Of a DNA stretch of 6,796 nt, positions 1-5,105 are shown one piece after another (positions within the stretch are counted from its first letter, which is position 1; each line of letters begins with the position of its first letter). The notes under the pieces were generated by a model. It saw only the letters and a list, made by a program, of their open reading frames with translations. It did no database searches and was not told the DNA's origin. Where the stretch lies: NCBI GenBank assembly GCA_900550785.1, contig URTL01000103.1, positions 1 to 6,796 of the forward strand, written 5' to 3'. The stretch is from an uncultured Collinsella sp. GTDB taxonomy: Bacteria; Actinomycetota; Coriobacteriia; Coriobacteriales; Coriobacteriaceae. A program made the position numbers and the translations under genes.

Positions 1-1
1 G

Positions 2-322
2 GACGACCCCTATACCGTCGCCATCAGCCACGGCGAGGGCCGCTTTGTCGCCAATGACGAAGTGCTCGCCCAGCTGATCGCCAACGGCCAGGTCGCCACG
101 CAGTACGTGGGCGAGAACGGCAAGCCCAGCATGGACCTTTCCGTCAACCCCAACGGCTCCGCACTCGCCATCGAGGGCATCACGAGCCCCGACGGCCGTG
201 TCCTGGGCAAGATGGGCCATGCCGAGCGTCGCGGCGACAACCTGTACCGCAACGTGCCCGAGCATGTCCCCGGCGACAAATTCATGCCGATCTTTGAGAG
301 CGGCGTAGCCTACTTCGCTTAA
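2..322 (+). CDS. purL: Phosphoribosylformylglycinamidine synthase, C-terminal end (partial)
   Basis: This is the 3' end (106 codons plus TAA) of a large single-chain FGAM synthase, which makes FGAM from FGAR, ATP and glutamine in step four of cytoplasmic purine synthesis. The visible part belongs to the C-terminal class I glutamine amidotransferase domain, which supplies ammonia from glutamine. Counting from the first visible codon, there is an AISHGEGRF motif at residues 7-15. A GKMGHAER motif follows at 69-76, whose His73 and Glu75 match the His and Glu of the Cys-His-Glu triad. The nucleophilic Cys and the synthetase domains lie upstream of the window. The GKMGH-x-ER-x-G-x-NLY form is what I recall from the clostridial/coriobacterial long PurL clade rather than the enterobacterial MMPHPER form. 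The frame is open from base 2, so the gene is cut by the window edge. A strong terminator follows 38 bases after the stop, so this is the end of its transcription unit. Confidence 0.93.
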   Translation, partial: DDPYTVAISHGEGRFVANDEVLAQLIANGQVATQYVGENGKPSMDLSVNPNGSALAIEGITSPDGRVLGKMGHAERRGDNLYRNVPEHVPGDKFMPIFESGVAYFA

Positions 323-337
323 TACGTTTCCATCGGG

Positions 338-343
338 TACAAT
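338..343 (+). promoter_or_regulatory. Candidate -10 element upstream of the EamA gene
   Basis: TACAAT matches five of six bases of the sigma-70 -10 consensus and lies just after the purL stop. I see no good -35 hexamer at 16-18 bases upstream. A transcript from here would start about 350 and run through the terminator hairpin at 361-396, so it would only serve the transporter gene by read-through or regulated attenuation. The same hexamer occurs upstream of the HD-domain gene at 5060-5065. Weak call. Confidence 0.22.
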
Positions 344-360
344 CCCCTCGGGTAACAACA

Positions 361-396
361 CCCGCCACCGGCACCCCCGGTGGCGGGGTCTTTTTT
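361..396 (+). terminator. Rho-independent terminator after purL
   Basis: An 11-bp perfect, very GC-rich stem (arms 361-371 and 377-387) closes a 5-base loop. Two bases later, after G388, T389 and C390, an uninterrupted run of six T begins at 391. This is a textbook intrinsic terminator for purL. It sits 28 bases before the next start codon, so it should isolate the downstream transporter gene unless some transcripts read through. Confidence 0.9.
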
Positions 397-423
397 GCTT
401 TGCGCGTATAGGAGAAGGACATC

Positions 424-1359
424 ATGGAAAGCCGCAAGCCGTATCTCGCCACCCTGCCCGGACTCATCCTGGGCTGTCTCGTTTGCTGCGCGCTCTGGGG
501 CTCCGCCTTCCCCTGCATCAAGATCGGCTACGGCCTCTTTGGTATTCCCGCGCACGACAGCGCCTCGCAGCTGCTCTTCGCGGGCCTGCGCTTCACCCTT
601 GCCGGCATGCTGGTCATTGTTGGCATGAGCGTGGCCCAGCGCCGACCGCTCGTTCCGCAAGCGCGCGATATCAAGCCCATCTGCATCTTGTCGCTCTTCC
701 AGACTATCGGGCAGTACTTCTTTTTCTACCTGGGCCTCTCGCGCGCCAGCGCCATGTCGAGCTCCATCATCGAGGCCAGCGCCAACTTCCTCGCAATCCT
801 CTTTGCCGCCCTGGCATTTCACACCGAGAAGCTCAATGCGGCCAAAGTGCTCGGCTGCGTACTGGGCTTTGCCGGCGTCGCGCTCGTCAACCTTTCGGGC
901 GCGGACGGCACCTTTGGCTTTACGCTCGACGGCGAGGGTTTTATCCTAGCCTCCACCGTCGCGGGTGCCCTTTCGACCTGCCTGATCGGTATCTTCTCGC
1001 GTGAGCACGACGGCGTCTTGCTTGCCGGGTGGCAGTTCTTAGTCGGCGGCCTGGTCCTCACCGCCATCGGCTTTTTGATGGGTGGCGCGCTCTCCCCCAC
1101 GGCGATTGCCCCCGCCATCGCGCTCATCATCTACATGGCGCTTATCTCCGCGGTCGCCTACTCGCTGTGGTCGCGCCTGCTTGCCGTCAACCCCGTCAGC
1201 CGCGTCTCGGTCTTTGGGTTTATGAACCCCGTCTTTGGTGTGCTGCTGAGCGCGCTGCTGCTCGGCGAGGGCGCTGGCACGAGCCCCATTACCGTCATCG
1301 TTGCCCTGCTGTTGGTTTGCGGCGGCATCATCATCGTAAACAAGCCCAAAAAGGCCTAG
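424..1359 (+). CDS. DMT superfamily transporter, EamA family
   Basis: This encodes a 311-residue inner-membrane protein of the drug/metabolite transporter superfamily, the usual length for the ten-helix EamA (RhaT/RarD-like) type. Two EamA repeats can be seen, about residues 12-156 and 168-306. The first helix carries ALWGSAFPCIKIG (23-35), followed by a helix with GLRFTLAGM (54-62). The ASAMSSSIIEASANFLAILFA stretch (108-128) and its counterpart PVSRVSVFGFMNPVFGVLLSALLLGE (257-282) are the typical re-entrant half of each repeat. The protein ends in a short basic tail. The ATG start is supported by AGGAG at 410-414, nine bases upstream. Members export amino acids, metabolites or drugs, and the substrate cannot be told from sequence. 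The gene appears to stand alone, with a terminator on each side. The family is clear; the function beyond a permease is not. Confidence 0.9.
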   Translation: MESRKPYLATLPGLILGCLVCCALWGSAFPCIKIGYGLFGIPAHDSASQLLFAGLRFTLAGMLVIVGMSVAQRRPLVPQARDIKPICILSLFQTIGQYFFFYLGLSRASAMSSSIIEASANFLAILFAALAFHTEKLNAAKVLGCVLGFAGVALVNLSGADGTFGFTLDGEGFILASTVAGALSTCLIGIFSREHDGVLLAGWQFLVGGLVLTAIGFLMGGALSPTAIAPAIALIIYMALISAVAYSLWSRLLAVNPVSRVSVFGFMNPVFGVLLSALLLGEGAGTSPITVIVALLLVCGGIIIVNKPKKA

Positions 1360-1365
1360 CGAACT

Positions 1366-1391
1366 GCCTCGTTCCAAGAAAAAGACGAGGC
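1366..1391 (+). other. Short hairpin just after the EamA stop
   Basis: A 7-bp perfect stem GCCTCGT/ACGAGGC (1366-1372 with 1385-1391) encloses a 12-base purine-rich loop and starts six bases after the transporter stop. No T-run follows on either strand, so it is not a classical terminator by itself. It may protect the 3' end or slow polymerase ahead of the stronger hairpin at 1431-1464. Confidence 0.35.
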
Positions 1392-1430
1392 GTATCTTCG
1401 ACAGCCGCTACTAATCCCGCCAACGCAATA

Positions 1431-1468
1431 GGGGCGCACGACCATCAATGCGGTCGTATGCCCCTTTT
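1431..1468. terminator. Probable bidirectional terminator between convergent genes
   Basis: A 13-bp stem (arms 1431-1443 and 1452-1464, with one G-T wobble and one C-A mismatch) closes an 8-base loop. On the plus strand TTTT follows at 1465-1468, terminating the EamA transcript. On the minus strand the hairpin begins four bases after the TAG of the diguanylate cyclase gene, with an A-tract before it and a moderately T-rich TATTGCGTT after it, so it can also end that gene. The plus-strand direction looks stronger. Confidence 0.7.
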
Positions 1469-2611
1469 CTAGCGTATTTGTACGCCGGCTTTCTTTTTCT
1501 CGGCCTTGACGCGATAGAGCTCCGCATCGGCAGCGCGAAGTAAGTCTTGCCAGGTATCAACACTATCGCCGACCCGCGCGCAACCGATGGACATCCGCAA
1601 TGCATACGGCACCTCGGCATGCGCGAGCTCGTCGTTGATTGTCGCGCACAGATGCATGATATCCTGTTCCGCCGCTGCCTTTTGGAGCACCACGAACTCA
1701 TCGCCACCATAACGCGCGATAAAGCCACCAGACGCCGAGCAGACATCCTTGAGCGCCGTCGCAACAACCTGAAGAGCATGGTCGCCCTCCACATGTCCAT
1801 AGCGATCGTTAATCTGCTTAAAGCCGTCAGCGTCCATCATAAGCAGATATACATCTTCGGCCTGATCCACATTTGAAAAGAGCGACAGCATATAGGTCTC
1901 AAAACGGTTGCGGTTATTGAGTCCAGTCAACGGGTCAGTCGAGATCAGTTGCTCCTGGCAGATGATATAGAGCAGCAACATGCTAATCATTATGCCGACA
2001 CAAAGGCCAGGCACCGAGTATACGATCTGAAAGGTACCGCCCACCAGGGCCGGAATGGCGAAAAATGCCAAGGTTCGATAGATAGCCTTCGTCTGCAGGC
2101 TCTCGACCCTGCGAGATTGCACAAACGCATGCAGGGACGTATGTATAACGTAACAGTAGCTGACAATGGGCTGGATCATATAGGCAAAGCCGCGACGATA
2201 CACGCCCTGCGAATCGATATAGAACAAGGCGTGCGTCCAGTAACTGGTAAAAGCCAGCACGACCACCAGAGCCGTAGGCAACGTTACAAGCACCACCCTA
2301 TAGCGCGAGGTCACAAGGCGAGAGCCCTGCATCGTCTCGGAATAGATAAACCAAATGAGACACGCGATGGCAAAGAGCGAAAACGAAACCGCGTTGGAAA
2401 TCCAGTTGGCAGCAATACCCAACGTGCCGTCCGCACCATCCGAAAGCGTCCAGATCATATCGAATAATATGTACGCGGCGGAGGTGTAGCCAAGCATGCT
2501 AAACAATAGCTGCAGGGTGCTCGAGAACAAGGAGCGACGACTTCGCGCGGCAAGCCCGATAAGAACAATCATGCATAGCAGGAATATCTCAATCTTGAGT
2601 GCCTTAACCAC
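1469..2611 (-). CDS. Membrane-anchored diguanylate cyclase (GGDEF), 7-TM sensor
   Basis: This is a 380-residue membrane protein expected to make c-di-GMP from two GTP. Numbering is from the GTG at 2611. Seven hydrophobic segments are visible at about 6-21, 30-54, 66-90, 104-125, 142-164, 177-198 and 201-219, then a GGDEF domain. That domain holds DPLTGLNNR (226-234), the metal/substrate region DADGFKQINDRYGH (260-273) and an intact GGDEF signature (302-306) within ARYGGDEFVVL, so catalysis should be possible. The product-inhibition I-site RxxD, normally five residues before GGDEF, is absent; ASGG is there instead. I do not recognise the 7-TM region as a named sensor domain. I chose GTG at 2611 over the in-frame TTG at 2629, because the TTG overlaps the excellent Shine-Dalgarno AAGGGAGGG (2626-2618), which lies 6 bases before the GTG. 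The membrane half looks richer in A/T than its neighbours. No EAL or PAS domain is seen. Confidence 0.9.
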   Translation of the reverse strand: MVKALKIEIFLLCMIVLIGLAARSRRSLFSSTLQLLFSMLGYTSAAYILFDMIWTLSDGADGTLGIAANWISNAVSFSLFAIACLIWFIYSETMQGSRLVTSRYRVVLVTLPTALVVVLAFTSYWTHALFYIDSQGVYRRGFAYMIQPIVSYCYVIHTSLHAFVQSRRVESLQTKAIYRTLAFFAIPALVGGTFQIVYSVPGLCVGIMISMLLLYIICQEQLISTDPLTGLNNRNRFETYMLSLFSNVDQAEDVYLLMMDADGFKQINDRYGHVEGDHALQVVATALKDVCSASGGFIARYGGDEFVVLQKAAAEQDIMHLCATINDELAHAEVPYALRMSIGCARVGDSVDTWQDLLRAADAELYRVKAEKKKAGVQIR

Positions 2612-2617
2612 TAGACG

Positions 2618-2626
2618 CCCTCCCTT
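2618..2626 (-). promoter_or_regulatory. Shine-Dalgarno that fixes the GTG start of the diguanylate cyclase
   Basis: On the minus strand AAGGGAGGG is followed by six bases and GTG at 2611-2609. It also forms codons of the longer TTG-initiated frame, which makes that longer start unlikely. Confidence 0.75.
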
Positions 2627-2676
2627 CAATATCCGAATGGTCAGAATCGCCCAATTCGAATCAGGGCAATAAACAC

Positions 2677-2701
2677 CCCTTTACTCCGCAGGGGTAAAGG
2701 G
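2677..2701 (-). other. Second hairpin in the kdgT to cyclase gap
   Basis: An 8-bp perfect stem CCCTTTAC/GTAAAGGG (2677-2684 with 2694-2701) has a 9-base loop. Read on the minus strand it is followed by GTGTTTATTG, a weak T-rich tail. It could be a back-up terminator for kdgT or part of the leader/control region of the diguanylate cyclase gene, which starts 66 bases further on. I cannot tell which. Confidence 0.4.
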
Positions 2702-2712
2702 AATCATAGCAA

Positions 2713-2754
2713 AGCGCCCGAACATCACTGCAAAACAGTTTCTGTTCGGGCGCT
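2713..2754 (-). terminator. Probable terminator after kdgT
   Basis: A 12-bp perfect GC-rich stem (arms 2713-2724 and 2743-2754) has an 18-base loop that can fold further into ACTG/CAGT (2727-2730 with 2736-2739). On the minus strand it lies 46 bases after the kdgT stop and is followed by TTTGCTATGATT, a broken T-tract. No T-tract follows on the plus strand, so I assign it to kdgT. Confidence 0.65.
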
Positions 2755-2800
2755 CGGACGGCGCGAATTGCACGCCGGCATCATTGATTGATAGCGATTG

Positions 2801-3823
2801 CTACTCGCCATCGATGTCGGTCGCGACGGCCTCCTCGATGGCCTCGACACCGGCAGGCGACAGGTCCTCCTTGCCCTGGCAGAACTTCTTGTCGACCCAG
2901 CCGGTCAGAATCGGAGCTATGATTGCCGTGATGATAACGGCAGTGGCGATCTGGGCGTACGCGGTGGGTGCAAGCTCGGCGTAGCGCGGCGCGACCTCGG
3001 CGAGAGCAACCGGCGTGGTCATAGCCGTGCCGGCGATGGTGGAGCAAGCCACGGCAGCCTTGCCGTTACCACCGCACAGGCGCTCGAACGCAAAGGTGAT
3101 GGGACCGACGACAAACAGCGTGACAAGGCCCAGCAAGATGCCGGAAATACCGCCGGTGATAAAGCTCGACAGGCTCATGGACGCACCGAGCTGAAATCCG
3201 ATGACGGCAATCGCGGGATTGGCACCGGGAACCAGCAGGTTCTTGATAAACGGGAACAGGTTGCCCAGAACCATGCCGATAACGAGCGGCAAAATGGAGC
3301 CGATGATGGTACCGACAGGGATGTTGGCAAGGCCGGAAACACCGAGGATGATCATGGTGACGGCAGGGCCGGCCGTAAAGAACAGGATACCGACGGCGCC
3401 CTGCTCGGACTCATCGCCGAACTCGCCCATGATGCCCGTATAGAGCGCCATGTTGCAAAACGTGATGCCGCCGATAATAGACACGGAGCTCAGGCCCAGG
3501 AAGTTGTCGTTAAAGAAATATGCCACACCCAAGCCAAGGGCGGCCGCAACAACAAGCTTGGGAATCAGCACGACGATGCCGGTCTTGATGGCGCCCGGCG
3601 TGGACTTGAAGCTGATGCCGGCGCCCACAAACAGCAGGATCGCGGCAACGATGGTATTGGAGCCACCGCGGCAGGCAGCCGTAAAGAAGCCGCCGATCTC
3701 AAAAACCTGCGGGCAGAAGGTGTTGAGCAAAAGACCGACGATCATCGGATAGATCATGATGTCGCCCGGGATGCGCGGGACCCTGAATTTCTTTTGCTCG
3801 TTGGCGGTTGCTTCCTGTGCCAT
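2801..3823 (-). CDS. kdgT: 2-keto-3-deoxygluconate permease
   Basis: This 340-residue polytopic membrane protein is of the KdgT family (2-keto-3-deoxygluconate:proton symporter), close to the usual length of about 330 with a slightly extended acidic C-terminus. Family features are visible: IPGDIMIYPMIVGLLLNTF near the N-terminus (18-36), GGSNTIVAAILLFVGAGISF (53-72), SIIGGITFCNMALYTGIMGEFGD (115-137), AVIGFQLGASMSLSSF (206-221) and the conserved late loop STIAGTAMTTPVALAEVAP (261-279). About ten hydrophobic segments span the chain. In known systems it imports ketodeoxygluconate from pectin or uronate breakdown, which KdgK and KdgA then process; neither gene is in this window. I chose ATG at 3823, with GGGGG five bases upstream, over the in-frame TTG at 3853. 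A candidate promoter lies at 3875-3902 and a terminator follows. The family is confident; the exact sugar acid is inferred. Confidence 0.9.
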   Translation of the reverse strand: MAQEATANEQKKFRVPRIPGDIMIYPMIVGLLLNTFCPQVFEIGGFFTAACRGGSNTIVAAILLFVGAGISFKSTPGAIKTGIVVLIPKLVVAAALGLGVAYFFNDNFLGLSSVSIIGGITFCNMALYTGIMGEFGDESEQGAVGILFFTAGPAVTMIILGVSGLANIPVGTIIGSILPLVIGMVLGNLFPFIKNLLVPGANPAIAVIGFQLGASMSLSSFITGGISGILLGLVTLFVVGPITFAFERLCGGNGKAAVACSTIAGTAMTTPVALAEVAPRYAELAPTAYAQIATAVIITAIIAPILTGWVDKKFCQGKEDLSPAGVEAIEEAVATDIDGE

Positions 3824-3874
3824 GAAACCCCCATTTCCGCTGACGGGGTACAAAAGCCCACGTCACGCTTTGCT

Positions 3875-3902
3875 ACAGTAAAGTTTGACCATGGTACCAG
3901 AA
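3875..3902 (-). promoter_or_regulatory. Candidate kdgT promoter with TGGTACCA palindrome
   Basis: On the minus strand, TTCTGG (3902-3897) and TACTGT (3880-3875) are spaced by 16 bases, a weak sigma-70-like pair. Transcription would start near 3868, leaving a leader of about 45 bases before the ATG at 3823. The perfect 8-bp palindrome TGGTACCA (3892-3899) overlaps the -35 end. It loosely resembles the TGGT...ACCA half-sites of GntR/FadR-type uronate regulators such as ExuR and UxuR, whose operators include TTGGTATACCAA. A chance palindrome is possible. Confidence 0.3.
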
Positions 3903-3973
3903 GAAATAGACCAGCTCGGTGAAAAATTCGACAAGTTGGGATGGAACGAGATTCGGCGCCCGCGACGCCACCC

Positions 3974-4297
3974 CTATATAAGGCTCAAGACGATATAGAG
4001 TACGATGCCCGAGACGCAGCACCACAGCATCGATTTTGTCTTGACCGCCACGACCTCGACGCCGGCGGCCGCAATCCAGGGAACCAAGGCAGGCCAGAGT
4101 CCCGCGTCGAACGCGCCGGGGCTCACCAAGTCGTTGGCGACCAGCGCGGCAAAGGCAGCGGGCGGGATATAGCCCAGGGCCTCGGTAATACGGGGCGACA
4201 GGGTCCGCCCGCGCAAGGCGAACGCCGGCGCGATGCGAAAGAACGCGATAGCGGCCCACGACGACAGCCACAGAACCAAGAACTCGTTAACGGGCAT
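3974..4297 (-). CDS. azlD: Branched-chain amino acid transport protein, AzlD family
   Basis: This small 107-residue membrane protein, with about four hydrophobic segments, is the usual size for AzlD, the small subunit that works with AzlC in exporting branched-chain amino acids (AzlCD of Bacillus subtilis, BrnFE-type exporters). The family pattern is visible: FFRIAPAFALRGRTLSPRITEALGYIPPAAFAALVANDL (19-57), then two C-terminal helices including VPWIAAAGVEVVAVKTKSMLWCCVSGIVLYIVL. The ATG at 4297 is preceded by GGAAGAGGTG, with GAGGTG about eight bases upstream. The start lies 11 bases inside the end of azlC, so translation is probably coupled. A longer in-frame extension up to 4531 lies inside azlC and is discarded because it is out of frame with the AzlC protein and of low-complexity, arginine/serine-rich composition. 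No clear terminator follows within 150 bases, so some read-through into kdgT is possible. Confidence 0.88.
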   Translation of the reverse strand: MPVNEFLVLWLSSWAAIAFFRIAPAFALRGRTLSPRITEALGYIPPAAFAALVANDLVSPGAFDAGLWPALVPWIAAAGVEVVAVKTKSMLWCCVSGIVLYIVLSLI

Positions 4298-4979
4298 CGC
4301 GGGCACCTCTTCCGTCAAATACAGCATCGCACGCCAACGCAATGGCAATGCCGGCCACGACGCTTGCCGGCACGGCAATATTCGTGAGGCCCAAGAACTT
4401 GCATACGGCGACGGACACCGCGCCCGAAACCGCCGCGACAACGTTGCCGCGCGACAGCCGCTGCGAAAAGAGCAGGCAGATAAAGAGTGAGGTGCAGACA
4501 AAGGCTGCAATGGCGGTGGGAACATCGACAACGGCGCCGACGATGGCGCCCGTCGTACACGAAACGCCCCATGTTGCGATGAGGATTACGTTGAGCACAA
4601 AGGACTCGCGCGGGCCCCAATCCTCCCCTTCAACCAACTTGGCAAGCGAGATGCCGTATGCCTCCTCGGTAAGTGTCGCGGCAACAGCCAGCGTCTGACG
4701 CTTCGAGGCACCCCTCAGATGCGGTGCGATCGACGCCGAGTAAAGCGCAAAGCGCGAGGAGATTGCGGCGACGCTCGCGACGATCGATGCTGCAGGCACA
4801 CCCGCCAGCCACAGGTTGCAGATCATAAACTGCCCGCTGCCCGTCACAAACGTGCTGCTCAGGGCAAAGACCATCCAGGGCTCCATTCCCGTCTGCCCCA
4901 TGATCATTCCGCACGGCGCGCCTATTGCAACATAGGTAAGCATCACCGGCCAGACGGTTCTAACGATTTTGAGCACCAT
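4287..4979 (-). CDS. azlC: Branched-chain amino acid permease, AzlC family
   Basis: This is the large subunit of the AzlCD exporter, 230 residues from the ATG at 4979, in the normal range for AzlC. Characteristic segments appear in order: YVAIGAPCGMIMGQTGMEPW (16-35), SSTFVTGSGQFM (41-52), the most typical SSRFALYSASIAPHLRG (74-90), and TLTEEAYGI (102-110), which corresponds to the TDExF region. Three or four C-terminal helices follow. Known members export leucine, isoleucine, valine and analogues such as azaleucine. I prefer the ATG at 4979, preceded by AGGATGAGAAG, to a TTG at 5048, because the extra 23 residues are polar and charged and the family normally begins just before the first helix. 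It overlaps azlD by 11 bases. It is transcribed divergently from the HD-domain gene across a 126-base gap, where I see no convincing minus-strand promoter. No AsnC/Lrp-type regulator is present in the window. Confidence 0.9.
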   Translation of the reverse strand: MVLKIVRTVWPVMLTYVAIGAPCGMIMGQTGMEPWMVFALSSTFVTGSGQFMICNLWLAGVPAASIVASVAAISSRFALYSASIAPHLRGASKRQTLAVAATLTEEAYGISLAKLVEGEDWGPRESFVLNVILIATWGVSCTTGAIVGAVVDVPTAIAAFVCTSLFICLLFSQRLSRGNVVAAVSGAVSVAVCKFLGLTNIAVPASVVAGIAIALACDAVFDGRGARDAR

Positions 4980-5059
4980 ACGCTTCTCATCCTGACAAGG
5001 TCTCCGAGCCGCATGTAGCGATACGGCAGAATCATCATCCGACAGCAACCGAGTTCACC

Positions 5060-5065
5060 TACAAT
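5060..5065 (+). promoter_or_regulatory. Candidate -10 element for the HD-domain gene
   Basis: TACAAT lies 40 bases before the ATG at 5106, a sensible position for a -10 box with a short leader. The -35 region (around 5036-5043) has no good match. Weak support. Confidence 0.3.
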
Positions 5066-5094
5066 TGCCACCGGATCGAAAGACACAACTTTTT

Positions 5095-5100
5095 AGGAAG
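5095..5100 (+). promoter_or_regulatory. Shine-Dalgarno of the HD-domain gene
   Basis: AGGAAG lies five bases before the ATG at 5106 and follows a T-run. It supports that start; the next in-frame ATG is far inside the conserved domain. Confidence 0.6.
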
Positions 5101-5105
5101 TCATT

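Noticed and set aside
319..822. A 167-codon minus-strand frame opposite the EamA gene
   Set aside because: It is charged and repetitive, matches no family I know, and is antisense to a well-supported transporter.
2798..3922. A 374-codon open frame on the plus strand, longer than the kdgT frame it lies opposite
   Set aside because: Its translation is an Arg/Gly/Asp/His/Ala-rich low-complexity chain with no recognisable domain, and it is fully antisense to a clear KdgT permease. Such frames arise from GC-rich codon bias.
3948..3973. GGCG...CGCC hairpin as a terminator after azlD
   Set aside because: The stem is only about four base pairs and no T-run follows on the minus strand, so I do not call it.
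4298..4531. N-terminal extension of the AzlD frame upstream of 4297
   Set aside because: It lies entirely within azlC in another frame, has Ser/Arg/Pro-rich composition, and AzlD proteins normally start at the methionine at 4297, which has its own Shine-Dalgarno.
4980..5048. 23-residue TTG-initiated extension of AzlC
   Set aside because: It is polar, has a rare start codon and is not part of the family fold; the ATG at 4979 gives normal length and position before the first helix.
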